Below, piece by piece: positions 9,850 through 19,028 of a DNA stretch of 64,000 bases. A program made the translations under genes and the position numbers. How positions within the stretch are numbered: the first letter of the stretch is position 1; each line of letters opens with the position of its first letter. Below the pieces are notes generated by a model that worked only from the letters and a program-made list of their open reading frames with translations, was not told the origin of the DNA and ran no database searches. The stretch is from Pontibacter coccineus. GTDB lineage: Bacteria; Bacteroidota; Bacteroidia; Cytophagales; Hymenobacteraceae. The stretch covers positions 62,001 through 126,000 of the forward strand of contig NZ_JAUOTN010000005.1 of assembly GCF_030546575.1 (NCBI RefSeq), read 5' to 3'.

Positions 9850-10248
9850 ATGAGCCAGAAAAGATCCGCTCTATACAGCATTTTATTTAACCGATGCCCG
9901 CGCTGTCGCGAGGGGAAAATGTTCAAGAGTGGACTTTACACCACCAAATTTGCCGATATGCACCAGGATTGTCCCTGCTGCGGGCAGGCGTTTGAGCCAG
10001 AGCCCGGTTTTTACTATGGCGCTATGTATGTGAGCTTCGGTTTTAATGTGGCCATCTTCGTTGTTTCACTCCTGATCCTGTCCCTGTTTGTAAAGGAGAT
10101 CACGATGGCCATGATGATCGGGGTGGTGGCTGCTGTGGTGGTTGGCCTGTTGCCTGTCATTTTCAGGTGGTCGCGCTCCCTCTACATCCACATATTCGTG
10201 CGCTACGAAGGCCCCTGCAGTGAGATACCTAAAAAGGTGCACTCTTAG
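9850..10248 (+). CDS. DUF983 membrane protein (first paralogue)
   Basis: 132 residues. The N-terminus carries a zinc-ribbon-like pair, CPRCREGKMF and CPCCGQAFEPE, followed by YYGAMYVSF and two membrane helices. This is the DUF983 family, function unknown. A close paralogue lies at 42590-42991 with the same order of motifs and nearly the same C-terminus (FVRYEGP..SQIPKK type). A TACCTTTG sequence at 9808-9815 fits the Bacteroidota -7 element (TAnnTTTG), but no good -33 TTTG is spaced from it. The gene is monocistronic and ends at the bidirectional terminator at 10301. Confidence 0.88.
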   Translation: MSQKRSALYSILFNRCPRCREGKMFKSGLYTTKFADMHQDCPCCGQAFEPEPGFYYGAMYVSFGFNVAIFVVSLLILSLFVKEITMAMMIGVVAAVVVGLLPVIFRWSRSLYIHIFVRYEGPCSEIPKKVHS

Positions 10249-10300
10249 TCTGGTCGACACCGGAACAGGCAGCAAATACGATTTTCTATACCTTTAAATA

Positions 10301-10337
10301 AGCGAGAGCACCCTGGAAATACCAAGGTGCTCTCGCT
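10301..10337. terminator. Bidirectional terminator between convergent genes
   Basis: The 12-bp arms AGCGAGAGCACC (10301-10312) and GGTGCTCTCGCT (10326-10337) lie between the converging DUF983 and DUF3078 genes. Flanking AATAAGC and GCTTATT could extend the stem; there is no long T-run on either side. Confidence 0.75.
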
Positions 10338-10357
10338 GCTTATTAGATAGGCGTGGG

Positions 10358-11239
10358 TTAATTAACAGTGAAACCCTGCATGGTGTAGAGGATGCCCAAA
10401 CCCAGCGACTGGTTGTACTGCACAGCGCTGTCCTGGTCGTAGTCGTAGATAAAATTGGCCATCAGGTTGACATTGATGTAGCGGTTTACCTTGGCCGTCA
10501 GCACGGAGTTGAACATATGGTCGATGCGCTTGCCGGACAGTTCCTTGTAATTGATATAGGACATGTAGTTGAGCCGGAGGTTGACATTGGTGAAGATGTC
10601 GCGGTTGTAGCTGGCCTGCACCATGGCGGCGAGCCACTCTGTGCGCACACTCTTGCCTTCTGGTACGCCGTAACGCTCATTCTCAGCCACCGCATCATCT
10701 GCCAGAAACGTGAAGCGGGGTGCAAAAGGGCTCAGCCGAAGCGAGAAATAAGGATTGGGTTTATACTCGGCACCAAGCGCAAAGGTCAGAAAACCCGGCG
10801 AAAGGAAATTAGAGATCAGGCGGTCGGTACCGTCGGCATCTACATCGTACTCATAGCCTTTGGTAAACTGCGACAGAAAGTTTGCTGACACAAAAGTATT
10901 CCAGTCAGAGGAGATTGCGTAGCCGTACTTGGAGTCCAGGAAGATGCGGTCGATGCTCTTGCGCTGTTCTTCACCCTTATTTTTGAGCATACCATATTGT
11001 AGCTGCACGGCATTGTCCCAGGAGGTTTTCCCCAATTTATAATCTGCGCGGGCATCCACGTTGGCATTGAAGGCAATGGAGCTGATGCCGCCAGCTTTCC
11101 AGTTGTCGCTAAAAGCAGCCTGGTTGAGGTTTATACCTCCTGCAAAGCTACGACGCCAGGTGGTGTCGGGCTCTACTTGCGCCGTTGCTGAAGTCACGGT
11201 GAATAAAATAATCAGGAAGGAAAGTAGAATTTTCTGCAT
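10358..11239 (-). CDS. DUF3078 outer-membrane beta-barrel protein
   Basis: 293 residues with a signal peptide ending TSATAQ, then the DUF3078 opening WRRSFAGGINLNQAAFSDNWKAGG, read in two short blocks, and a series of amphipathic strands with aromatic girdles (for example YGYAISSDWNTF, LRLNYMSYINYKEL). It ends in a hydrophobic strand, as barrels do. The family is common in Bacteroidota outer membranes and its role is unknown. It is monocistronic. Confidence 0.85.
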   Translation of the reverse strand: MQKILLSFLIILFTVTSATAQVEPDTTWRRSFAGGINLNQAAFSDNWKAGGISSIAFNANVDARADYKLGKTSWDNAVQLQYGMLKNKGEEQRKSIDRIFLDSKYGYAISSDWNTFVSANFLSQFTKGYEYDVDADGTDRLISNFLSPGFLTFALGAEYKPNPYFSLRLSPFAPRFTFLADDAVAENERYGVPEGKSVRTEWLAAMVQASYNRDIFTNVNLRLNYMSYINYKELSGKRIDHMFNSVLTAKVNRYINVNLMANFIYDYDQDSAVQYNQSLGLGILYTMQGFTVN

Positions 11240-11402
11240 GTGTAAGCTTTGATTTACGAAATAATTATGAATAGCAAACTCAATTTACATAGGTATAGTG
11301 CTATGTTTTCGAGCTGCTATATAGCGCTTACGCAATTTTGCAGGTATGGGTATGATTTTTTGCGACCTGGTAGCTGCTAGGGGCGGGCCGTTTACGTATA
11401 CG

Positions 11403-12101
11403 CTATTTCTGTTTTTCCCTGGTGAACGGCACAAACACCACCGGCATTAAGTTGCGGGTGACGGCTTTGCCCCGTTTCTTTTGAATCAGTTTGAGTGTTT
11501 GGGTCATGTATACCGGCCCAACAGGTATGACCATACGGCCTCCTTCCCGGAGTTGCTCAAACAGGGGAGGGGGAACCGACTCGGCACCGGCCGTCACCAC
11601 GATCGCATCGAAGGGCGCATGCTCTTCCCAACCCGCATATCCATCTCCGATTTTTACTTCTACATTACCATACCCCAGTTGCTTTAGTCGCGCAGCGGCC
11701 ATTTTCCCATGCTCCGGTATGATCTCGATGGTGTATACCTCTTTCACAATCTCAGCCAGCACGGCAGCCTGATAGCCCGATCCTGTGCCGATCTCCAGCA
11801 CTTTCATGCCTGGTGTGGGGTTGATGACCTGGGTCATGTAGGCTACCATGTAAGGCTGGGAGATGGTTTGCTTGTGCCCGATGGGCAGAGCACCGTCGGA
11901 GTAGGCTTCGGCAGCGATTGCCGGAGGAACGAAAAGATGCCGTTGGACAGAGCGCATGGCATTCAGCACCGCCTTGTCACTTATGCCCCGTCGCTTCAGC
12001 TGCTGCTCCACCATTTGTTCACGCTGTGCTTTGTAAGCGTCTTCTTGCACTGGAGTCGTTAACAGCAGCAGGGAAAGCAGTATATAAACCGGCACCATCA
12101 T
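11403..12101 (-). CDS. pcm: Protein-L-isoaspartate O-methyltransferase with signal peptide
   Basis: 232 residues. The Pcm core is clear: MVEQQLKRRGI near the start, PIGHKQTISQPYMVAYM (the substrate-binding PIGxxQTIS segment), motif I VLEIGTGSGYQAAVLA, and the C-terminal VVFVPFT. The enzyme methylates isoaspartyl residues so that they can be repaired. The first 18 residues (MMVPVYILLSLLLLTTPV) are a signal peptide or membrane anchor, which classical cytosolic Pcm lacks; exported Pcm homologues occur in other Bacteroidota. The initiator may be either of the two adjacent ATGs. This is the second methyltransferase with a leader in the window, after the one ending at 2538. Confidence 0.9.
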   Translation of the reverse strand: MMVPVYILLSLLLLTTPVQEDAYKAQREQMVEQQLKRRGISDKAVLNAMRSVQRHLFVPPAIAAEAYSDGALPIGHKQTISQPYMVAYMTQVINPTPGMKVLEIGTGSGYQAAVLAEIVKEVYTIEIIPEHGKMAAARLKQLGYGNVEVKIGDGYAGWEEHAPFDAIVVTAGAESVPPPLFEQLREGGRMVIPVGPVYMTQTLKLIQKKRGKAVTRNLMPVVFVPFTREKQK

Positions 12102-12268
12102 AGGCTTCTGAATCTTGGGAACAGGTATAGATATTTATACTTCTTCCTATAGAATATGTTATGGGGCTGTTGCCGGGTAAATACAAATTTCTTTCGGTGA
12201 GTGTGCAGGGAAAACCGATCTCTTCTTTTATATTTAAAGCTCATTTCCCTTGTTGGTATTTTTCAGGT

Positions 12269-13504
12269 ATGGCATTTAGTAACTTTCAGTCGTTCTTACT
12301 CCGAGGCGCAGTGGCGTGCGCTTTGTTTCTGTCTTTTAGTGCGTGCTCTCAAAACGAAGAGCTAATTGTGGAGGAAGACTGTGAACTGCACGTAGAGGCC
12401 CCCGAAACCTTTACGCCCACCGTCGCCACCAAACTTGGCAGGCAGGTAGATTCCCTTTTCACGCAGTTGCACAAAAGGAAGGGCTTCAACGGCACCGTGC
12501 TTGTCACAAAATATGATCAGATCATTTACCGGGGCGCTTTCGGGTATGCCGATTTCAAGACAAAAGACACCCTGAGTACGCAAACCGTATTCCAACTCGC
12601 CTCCGTGTCGAAGCAGTTCACGGCCGTGGCCATTATGATGCTGAAAGAGCAGGGCAAACTGAGCTACGACGACAGCCTGCAGGTATACATCCCGGATTTT
12701 CCTTACCGTGGCATCACCATCAAACAGCTGCTCACCCACCGTTCCGGCCTGCCCAACTATACCTATTTCAGTGATGAACTATGGCCCGACCGCAAGGTGG
12801 ACCTGAGCAACGACGATGTGCTGAGCATGATGGCGGTGCACAAACCCCACATCTATTACCAACCTGACCGCACCTTCAGTTACAGCAACACGGGCTATGC
12901 CCTGCTGGCTTCTGTCGTAGAAAAAGCCTCGGGGCAACCCTTTGCCGAGTTTATGCGCGAGCATATTTTTGAGCCCCTCAAAATGAACAGCACCTATACC
13001 TTTAACCACGAACTGGTGGCCCAAAGTGGCAAGGTGGCAGCAGGTCACATCGGTGGTCGTCGCAAGCGCCTGCCCGACTACCAGGACACCGTGCTCGGTG
13101 ACAAAGGCCTGTACTCTACTGTAGAGGACCTCTACAAGTGGGACCAGGCGCTCTATACTCAAAAGCTGGTGAAGCGCGAAACACTGGAAGAGGCCTTCTC
13201 ACCAACAGGCAAGTTCAATAGAAGGGATGAATCCTATGGCTACGGCTGGCGCATCAAGCAGCTGGAAAGCGGCGACACGGTCGTGTACCACGGCGGTCTG
13301 TGGCACGGTTTCAACACCTATTTCCTGCGCAACCCCAACGACCACAGCTCCATCATTGTGCTCAGCAACCTGACCAACGGCAGCCTGAACTACATGAAAG
13401 ACGTGCGAAGCTTCATGTATCCGGCACGTTCAAAAAATGAGAAAAAGCAGGTACAAATAGCACGTTCGAACGTTGATTCTCAAAAATCTCCGCATCAGTT
13501 TTAA
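12269..13504 (+). CDS. Beta-lactamase-fold serine hydrolase lipoprotein
   Basis: 411 residues. The start at 12269 gives a lipoprotein signal with lipobox LSFSAC (Cys26). The class C beta-lactamase/D-alanyl-D-alanine peptidase fold shows the S-x-x-K motif (S112VSK), the Y-x-N motif (Y205SN) and the late HGG box (VVYHGGLWHGF). Such lipoproteins are usually esterases or peptidases rather than antibiotic resistance enzymes. The ATG sits inside CAGGTATG, one base different from the iterated CAGGTATA word. The last 30 residues after the fold (KNEKKQVQIARS) are polar and lack domain character. Confidence 0.87.
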   Translation: MAFSNFQSFLLRGAVACALFLSFSACSQNEELIVEEDCELHVEAPETFTPTVATKLGRQVDSLFTQLHKRKGFNGTVLVTKYDQIIYRGAFGYADFKTKDTLSTQTVFQLASVSKQFTAVAIMMLKEQGKLSYDDSLQVYIPDFPYRGITIKQLLTHRSGLPNYTYFSDELWPDRKVDLSNDDVLSMMAVHKPHIYYQPDRTFSYSNTGYALLASVVEKASGQPFAEFMREHIFEPLKMNSTYTFNHELVAQSGKVAAGHIGGRRKRLPDYQDTVLGDKGLYSTVEDLYKWDQALYTQKLVKRETLEEAFSPTGKFNRRDESYGYGWRIKQLESGDTVVYHGGLWHGFNTYFLRNPNDHSSIIVLSNLTNGSLNYMKDVRSFMYPARSKNEKKQVQIARSNVDSQKSPHQF

Positions 13505-13613
13505 TGGCTATACTCTAACCAATTCCATATTTGCGAAAAGTATGATTAATGCTCTTTATCACCGGGTACAATCATATAATAACTGATGGAAATTGGTAAT
13601 AAAGTCAGCGCGG

Positions 13614-14456
13614 CTATACCTGTTGTATTAAAAGTGGTGCTTTAGACTTGGCTGGGCCATTCGCTTTGAGCAGTAAGTTATTTGGCCACAACGCTTCCTG
13701 AACACGCTTAAAGCAGTTAAACAACTGCTCGCCACCATTGCCTAGTATTCGCAATACAAACCCGTTGACGGCCATTTCAGACAGTCCGAAACTGACACCG
13801 TTTTCTTCTTTTACCAACTGTTGTACCTTATCCAGGTATACCTGGGCAGGCCTCTCACCGGTATTCAGGTATACGAGCGTACCCTGGTGGGTATAGCCCT
13901 CCCATTGGCCGATGGTGCCTGGCGGCGCCTGTTGTGGCTGGAGCAGTACATTATCTTTAAACACCAGCTTCTGTTCATAATAAATCTCTGTCAGGTTTTG
14001 GAAAGAAGTGAACCGGAATATCTCGCCGGAATGCTTTCTGCCGCAGGTTATTATCTCGCTTAGCAGCAGTTCGCAATTCTGCTGCAGGTAAATTACCGTA
14101 TGGCCTTTAAACTTTGAATTTTGATGCGGCACCACTGGGTGGGGCACATAGCTGAAAGAGCTTCCGGCTTCCAGTGCGATCATCATTTTTTGGGTAGCGC
14201 CTGTCTGCATATTGTACAGACGCTGGTAGGCCTGCGATTGCAACTGTAAGCGGGTGCTGACTTCCAGTTTGATGGAAATATCGTACTGATCCTTATCCAG
14301 CAAGCCCGGCGAGGAACTCATCACCATCAGGTATAGCGCCTCATCGGTTTTGTATTGCCCCACATTCGCCAACCGAAAAGGCCGAGTGAAATAAGCGTCT
14401 TTTAGATAAGACTTCTCTTCCCTGAAACCAGCAATAATCGTTAGTTGGCTAATCAT
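13614..14456 (-). CDS. ureD: Urease accessory protein UreD
   Basis: 280 residues, last gene of the urease operon. UreD is a beta-helical scaffold that binds apo-urease and, with UreF and UreG, forms the nickel-insertion complex. The pattern YFTRPFRLANVGQYK near the start, the middle FKGHTVIYLQQNCELLLSE and the late GLSEMAVNGFVLRILG fit the family. It follows ureF after only 32 bp, which leaves no room for ureG, the usual neighbour. The frame ends at the CTATACCTG word at 13612. Confidence 0.88.
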   Translation of the reverse strand: MISQLTIIAGFREEKSYLKDAYFTRPFRLANVGQYKTDEALYLMVMSSSPGLLDKDQYDISIKLEVSTRLQLQSQAYQRLYNMQTGATQKMMIALEAGSSFSYVPHPVVPHQNSKFKGHTVIYLQQNCELLLSEIITCGRKHSGEIFRFTSFQNLTEIYYEQKLVFKDNVLLQPQQAPPGTIGQWEGYTHQGTLVYLNTGERPAQVYLDKVQQLVKEENGVSFGLSEMAVNGFVLRILGNGGEQLFNCFKRVQEALWPNNLLLKANGPAKSKAPLLIQQV

Positions 14457-14488
14457 TTCGTTAGTTGTGTTCAGAACAATTCTCTGTA

Positions 14489-15178
14489 CTAAGACATGTA
14501 GAGCCGTGAGTAAAGGTGCTCGTGTTGCATGCAGTGAATATCGAATCCGATGTTGCAGACACCCACCAGTTCTCTTTTCAGCTCAAGCGTTTCTTCGGTC
14601 AACTGCTGTAGCAACGGGTGAAGGCGAAATAGAATAGCCTGTCCGTCCAACTGCCCCAGCGGTATCAGCTTGACACAGTTTGTCACCATGCCAACAGCCG
14701 CATTATAATAGAAGGCCAGCAAAGCCTCTTTGGCAGGAATATCCATCAGAAAAGCATACAGGCCGAAAGCAATGCAGTAGTGCCCGGCAGCTTCCTTTTC
14801 AAAGATAGCCGTGTCGTAATGCTGTACCAGTTGGTGTTCTGTTTGCCTATTGAAGATTTTAAGAAGCCGCACTCCCAGTTTTATACTTGCCTGCCTGATT
14901 TCCTTAGGGCTTTTCAGCGCCGTGCATTCCTGATCCAGCTGGATTATTTCGGCTACATCCTGGCAAGCAGCTGCTTCATAAGCCAACCGGACAAAGGCCG
15001 CATCGTTGTACTTGATGTTGTTTCTCAGCATGCTTCTGATAAAGTTATCTGCCGAAACTGCATCGTGGACAGTGCCTTGCTGCACGTACGATTCAAGTCC
15101 GTTGGAGTGTGAAAAACCGCCAATGGGTAGGGTGGGATCGGAAAGATGCAACAGGCTGCTCAGGTAATGACTTCCCAT
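14489..15178 (-). CDS. ureF: Urease accessory protein UreF
   Basis: 229 residues, all-helical. UreF signatures are LLHLSDPTLPIGGFSHSNGLESYV at the N-terminus (quoted in two parts: LLHLSDPTLPIGGFSHS, then NGLESYV), and a conserved late segment with KLIPLGQLDGQAILF. UreF acts as the activator that couples UreG GTP hydrolysis to nickel delivery onto the UreD-urease complex. It lies 212 bp after ureC and 32 bp before ureD. The usual ureE (before ureF) and ureG (after ureF) are absent. Confidence 0.92.
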   Translation of the reverse strand: MGSHYLSSLLHLSDPTLPIGGFSHSNGLESYVQQGTVHDAVSADNFIRSMLRNNIKYNDAAFVRLAYEAAACQDVAEIIQLDQECTALKSPKEIRQASIKLGVRLLKIFNRQTEHQLVQHYDTAIFEKEAAGHYCIAFGLYAFLMDIPAKEALLAFYYNAAVGMVTNCVKLIPLGQLDGQAILFRLHPLLQQLTEETLELKRELVGVCNIGFDIHCMQHEHLYSRLYMS

Positions 15179-15390
15179 GATATCGTTTTAAAGCCAGGCT
15201 AATAATTCATGTAAAGGAGAGAACCTCTACGTTTAGGTAGTCCGGATGAAGCCGGCCAATAGAGCGACCTTCAGATAAAAGGGTTAGACGAGTGCCTGTT
15301 TTGTTGTCAGTGGCTTGAAAAAAAGACTTTCAAGAATGCTTTTGTTTTTCCTATACCTAAGGAGAGTCCGCACAGGTCCTATACTTCGGT
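15179..15390. other. Gap between ureC and ureF where ureE would normally lie
   Basis: 212 bp without a recognisable gene. It is too short for a ureE reading frame (about 450 bp) and I see no UreE-like remnant in the minus-strand frames. It carries one CTATACC word at 15350. Confidence 0.6.
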
Positions 15391-17112
15391 TTAGAATACA
15401 AAATAGCGTTGCGCCATTGGCAGCACGCTGGCCGGTTCGCAGGTGGCCAGTTCTCCATCTACCCGCACCTGAAAAGTTTCCGGATCCACTTCAATATCCG
15501 GCGTTAGGCCGTTATGGATCATGTGCTTTTTATAAATATTGCGACAACCGAATACGGGCAGGATTATTTTCTTCAGGCCATAGCTCGCTATAATACCTTT
15601 TTCGATTGAAATTTTGGATACAAAGGTAGCAGAGGTTTCAGGCAAGGCGCCTCCAAATGCTCCAAACGTGCGCCGGTATAAAACGGGCTGTGGTGTGGTA
15701 ATCGTCGCATTAGGGTCCCCAATCTGGCCTCCGGCAACCATTCCCCCCTTGATGATCATTTCTGGTTTTACGCCAAACATAGCCGGCTTCCATAGTATGA
15801 TGTCCGCCATTTTACCCGACTCCAACGAACCCACGTAGTCTGCTATACCTTGTGTGATAGCAGGATTAATGGTATACTTAGAGATGTAGCGCTTTACTCT
15901 GAAGTTATCGTTCCCATTTCCCTTATCTTCTTCTAATGGTCCCCGCTGCTTTTTCATGCAGTCTGCCACCTGCCAGGTGCGTATGATGACTTCTCCCACA
16001 CGGCCCATTGCCTGGGAATCTGAACTTGTCATGCTAAGTACGCCCATGTCGTGCAGCACGTCTTCGGCTGCCACTGTTTCGGCGCGAATCCGTGAGTCGG
16101 CAAAGGCTACGTCTTCGGGAATTTCTTTACTCAAATGATGGCAAACCATCAGCATGTCCAGGTGCTCGTCTATGGTGTTTACCGTATAGGGAAGGGTCGG
16201 ATTGGTTGATGCCGGAAGTACGTTGGGGTACATAGCCGATTTGAGAATATCGGGCGCATGCCCACCGCCGGCTCCTTCGGTATGGAACATGTGAATCACC
16301 CGACCGTTAATGGCGCTGATGGTGTCTTCCAGAAAGCCTGCCTCATTCAGGCTGTCGGCATGGAGGGCAACCTGTACATCATACTTATCGGCTACCTTTA
16401 AGGCGGCGTCAAGCACGGCAGGTGTGGCGCCCCAATCTTCGTGTACTTTTAATCCCAGTGCGCCGGCTTCAATCTGTTCTTCCAGGGGAGGCATCGTAGA
16501 ACTGCTTCCCTTGCCCAGAAATCCAAAGTTCATGGGAAATGCTTCCACCGATTTGATCATCTTTTCCAGATTCCAGGAACCAGGTGTTACCGAACTGGCC
16601 GTGGAGCCACTCGTTGTGCCTACACCGCCGCCAATCATGGTCGTAATACCACTGAACAGCGCATGGTCTATTTGATCGGTCGCTATAAAATGCACGTGGG
16701 TATCGATGCCACCTGCCGTAGCAATTAGGCCGCTGCCATCGTGTACTTCTGTGGCAGCACCGATGATCATATCGGGTTCCACCCCTTCTATGGTGTCTGG
16801 GTTACCAGCCTTCCCGACGTGGACAATTTTACCGTCCCGTATGCCGATGTCCGCCTTGACGATGCCCCAGTGATCAATAATGATGACTCCTGTTATGGCC
16901 AGGTCCAGGACGCTTTCGCTGCGCCTGGCCGTTGAGGATTGCGCCATACCATCACGGATCGTTTTGCCGCCCCCAAACTTGTTTTCATCGCCGTAAACGC
17001 AAAAGTCTTGTTCTATTTCGATGATCAGGTCCGTGTCAGCTAAACGAACCTTGTCTCCTACTGTAGGTCCGAATAATTGGGCATATCTTTTTTTATCAAT
17101 GGGCAGGCTCAT
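15391..17112 (-). CDS. ureC: Urease alpha (catalytic) subunit
   Basis: 573 residues, the normal length. It hydrolyses urea to ammonia and carbamate at a di-nickel site. All metal and catalytic residues are visible: H139 and H141 (GIDTHVHFI), carbamylated K222 (LGLKVHED), H224, the histidine in [25 protein letters not shown], the flap histidine in MVCHHLSKE, and the aspartate in [10 protein letters not shown]. The active site is therefore intact even though the cluster lacks ureE and ureG. Its ATG overlaps the last 4 bases of ureB (ATGA overlap). Only one copy of the iterated GGTATAG word occurs in the whole gene. Confidence 0.98.
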   Translation of the reverse strand: MSLPIDKKRYAQLFGPTVGDKVRLADTDLIIEIEQDFCVYGDENKFGGGKTIRDGMAQSSTARRSESVLDLAITGVIIIDHWGIVKADIGIRDGKIVHVGKAGNPDTIEGVEPDMIIGAATEVHDGSGLIATAGGIDTHVHFIATDQIDHALFSGITTMIGGGVGTTSGSTASSVTPGSWNLEKMIKSVEAFPMNFGFLGKGSSSTMPPLEEQIEAGALGLKVHEDWGATPAVLDAALKVADKYDVQVALHADSLNEAGFLEDTISAINGRVIHMFHTEGAGGGHAPDILKSAMYPNVLPASTNPTLPYTVNTIDEHLDMLMVCHHLSKEIPEDVAFADSRIRAETVAAEDVLHDMGVLSMTSSDSQAMGRVGEVIIRTWQVADCMKKQRGPLEEDKGNGNDNFRVKRYISKYTINPAITQGIADYVGSLESGKMADIILWKPAMFGVKPEMIIKGGMVAGGQIGDPNATITTPQPVLYRRTFGAFGGALPETSATFVSKISIEKGIIASYGLKKIILPVFGCRNIYKKHMIHNGLTPDIEVDPETFQVRVDGELATCEPASVLPMAQRYFVF

Positions 17113-17483
17113 AAAGTCTCGTTTTTGAAGTTGTTGTTTTCGAGCCGTTTCATCGCGGCTATCTTGCTTCTTTCCAGTACTGTATCGCCGCCCACCAGAT
17201 TGTTAATACCGAAAACCCGCCGGGCACCCCCTATTGACACCAGTTCTACTTCCTTTTCCTCACCGGGCTCAAAACGCACTGCCGTACCTGCCGCCACGTT
17301 GAGGCGCATTCCGAAAGCCGTTCCTCTATTAAACAGCATTTGCCGGTTTATTTCAAAAAAGTGACAATGGGAGCCCACCTGCACCGGACGGTCGCCGGTA
17401 TTAACCACTTTAATAGTGACCACAGGCCGCCCGGCATTGCACATGATTTCACCTTCGCCTATAAAGTATTCTCCTGGTATCAT
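17109..17483 (-). CDS. ureB: Urease beta subunit
   Basis: 124 residues. [13 protein letters not shown] at the start, [18 protein letters not shown], and [18 protein letters not shown] are signature blocks of UreB, which packs around the catalytic subunit. It is a separate gene rather than a gamma-beta fusion. It lies 18 bp after ureA and overlaps ureC by 4 bp. Confidence 0.97.
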   Translation of the reverse strand: MIPGEYFIGEGEIMCNAGRPVVTIKVVNTGDRPVQVGSHCHFFEINRQMLFNRGTAFGMRLNVAAGTAVRFEPGEEKEVELVSIGGARRVFGINNLVGGDTVLERSKIAAMKRLENNNFKNETL

Positions 17484-17501
17484 ATCAATTAATTTATCGA
17501 T

Positions 17502-17804
17502 TTAGCGGATAGGGTTTAAAACAGGTACAAGCTTGGTGCCATCTGGAAAGGTGGCTTCCACGTGCACTTCTGTCACCATCTCTGGAATTCCCTCCATCAC
17601 ATCCTCTCTGGTTAGCAGAGAAGCTCCATACTGCATCAATTCGGCCACCGATTTTCCTTCCCGGGCAGCTTCTATTAGGCGGTTGCTGATAAAAGCGATA
17701 GCCTCCGGGTAGTTAAGCTTGATGCCCCGCTCTTTCCGCTTTATTGCTATTTCACCTACCATGTACAGCAGCAGCTTTTCAGTTTCTCGTGGGCTTAAAT
17801 GCAT
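17502..17804 (-). CDS. ureA: Urease gamma subunit
   Basis: 100 residues with the family pattern [26 protein letters not shown] and VMEGIPEMV, and [19 protein letters not shown] at the C-terminus. First gene of the operon ureA-ureB-ureC-ureF-ureD. The 198-bp spacer upstream is AT-rich and shared with the divergent reductase gene; no convincing promoter elements were recognised. Confidence 0.97.
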   Translation of the reverse strand: MHLSPRETEKLLLYMVGEIAIKRKERGIKLNYPEAIAFISNRLIEAAREGKSVAELMQYGASLLTREDVMEGIPEMVTEVHVEATFPDGTKLVPVLNPIR

Positions 17805-18002
17805 AGTTTGAGGTGGGTTAGAATTACATCATTCAATTTGGCACAATGGTGAATAATCGATTTTTACAATTTAAAAGCGGTGTATTACTTATTATTCAAC
17901 GATTCCTTCGATAAAACGTTACTTATAATGAGTTGTGATTTAGGAAGATAAAGGTCAGGGCAAAAGCAAATTCATATTATTCATTTAGATCAGAGGGCGT
18001 GT

Positions 18003-18785
18003 ATGAAAAATCTGGAAAATAAAGTGGCGCTGGTAACCGGTGCGGGGCAAGGCATTGGCCGCGCCATCGCTCTAAGGTTAGCAAACGAAGGGGCCAGGGT
18101 GGCGATAGTAGATCTCAAAGAAGATAAAATGCAAGCTGTGGCAGACGAAGTGAAGGCCGCTGGCAGCAAAGCCGTCATCTTCAAAGCCGATGTAACTGAC
18201 CGTGATAACGTATTTGCCGCCGTGGACTTTGCAGAAAAGGAATTGGGTGGTTTTGACATCATGGTGAACAATGCAGGTATAGCCAGCATTCAGGGCATTG
18301 CCGATATCACCCCCGACGAGTTTGAAAAAACCATGCGTGTCAATGTCCAGGGGGTACTGTGGGGTATACAGGCCGCTGCACAGAAGTTTAAGCAGCGCGG
18401 GCAAAAAGGTAAGATCATAAGTGCCTCCTCCATCGCCGGGCATGAAGGCTTTGCTTTGTTGGGCCTTTATTCGGCAACTAAATTTGCCGTACGTGCCCTT
18501 ACACAGGCAGCGGCCAAAGAGTTTGCGAGTGCTGGCATCACCGTCAATGCCTACTGCCCCGGTGTCGTGGGAACCGATATGTGGGTGGAGATAGACAAGC
18601 GGATGGCTGAGATCACGGGGGCGCCCGTTGGCGAAACGTATAAGAAATATGTGGAAGGCATCGCCCTGGGCCGTGCCGAAACGCCGGAGGATGTGGCTGC
18701 CTTTGTCTCTTACCTGGCCGGGCCGGATTCGGATTACATGACAGGACAGGCACCCCTCATTGATGGCGGCCTTGTGTATCGGTAG
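18003..18785 (+). CDS. budC: Diacetyl/acetoin reductase, short-chain dehydrogenase
   Basis: 260 residues. A classical SDR: TGAGQGIGR for NAD(H) binding (residues 12-20), NNAG (89-92), and the catalytic S143, Y156 and K160 (YSATK). Along its length it follows the (S)-acetoin-forming diacetyl reductase type closely: GGFDIMVNNAGIA, VLWGIQAAAQKFK, and the C-terminus SDYMTGQAPLIDGGLVY. It would interconvert diacetyl, acetoin and 2,3-butanediol in the cytoplasm. The neighbouring sulfatase remnant and transporters give no further hint. Assignment to this subfamily is by pattern, so another small hydroxyketone remains possible. Confidence 0.8.
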   Translation: MKNLENKVALVTGAGQGIGRAIALRLANEGARVAIVDLKEDKMQAVADEVKAAGSKAVIFKADVTDRDNVFAAVDFAEKELGGFDIMVNNAGIASIQGIADITPDEFEKTMRVNVQGVLWGIQAAAQKFKQRGQKGKIISASSIAGHEGFALLGLYSATKFAVRALTQAAAKEFASAGITVNAYCPGVVGTDMWVEIDKRMAEITGAPVGETYKKYVEGIALGRAETPEDVAAFVSYLAGPDSDYMTGQAPLIDGGLVYR

Positions 18786-18786
18786 C

Positions 18787-19020
18787 GGTGCCCGCTTCCG
18801 GCATTTCCATACCGCTCCGCATTGCGTGCACACCCGGGTCATTCTGCTATCGGGCTGCGACAACCAACATGCCGGGTTGGGCAACAGGCCGACTGCGCAC
18901 GCCACCAGCCAATACATGCAGCCCGGCTATGTAGGTTACCTGAACAGCAAGGTCCTGACCATTCCTGAAATACTGAAGGAAGCCGGCTATCCTACCTACA
19001 TGGCTGGGCGATTAAACTAA
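18787..19020 (+). pseudogene. Arylsulfatase remnant (N-terminal active-site region only)
   Basis: About 78 codons that read as an internal piece of a type I sulfatase: RFRHFHTAP, LLSGCDNQHAGLGN, then PGYVGYLNSKVLTIPEIL and GYPTYMAGRLN before a stop. Functional relatives have an FHTAPTCSPTRAMLLSG-like segment in which C-x-P-x-R is converted to formylglycine. Here it reads C-V-H-T-R, so the proline is lost. The whole metal-binding C-terminal two thirds and the N-terminal strand with the DD metal ligands are missing. The piece follows the reductase stop directly and ends 8 bp before the BASS gene, so it is a deletion scar rather than a gene. Confidence 0.8.
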
Positions 19021-19028
19021 GCAGCATC

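Noticed and set aside
12269-13504. Antibiotic-resistance beta-lactamase
   Set aside because: The SxxK/YxN/HGG fold is shared by many esterases and peptidases; the lipoprotein form and sequence do not point to resistance.
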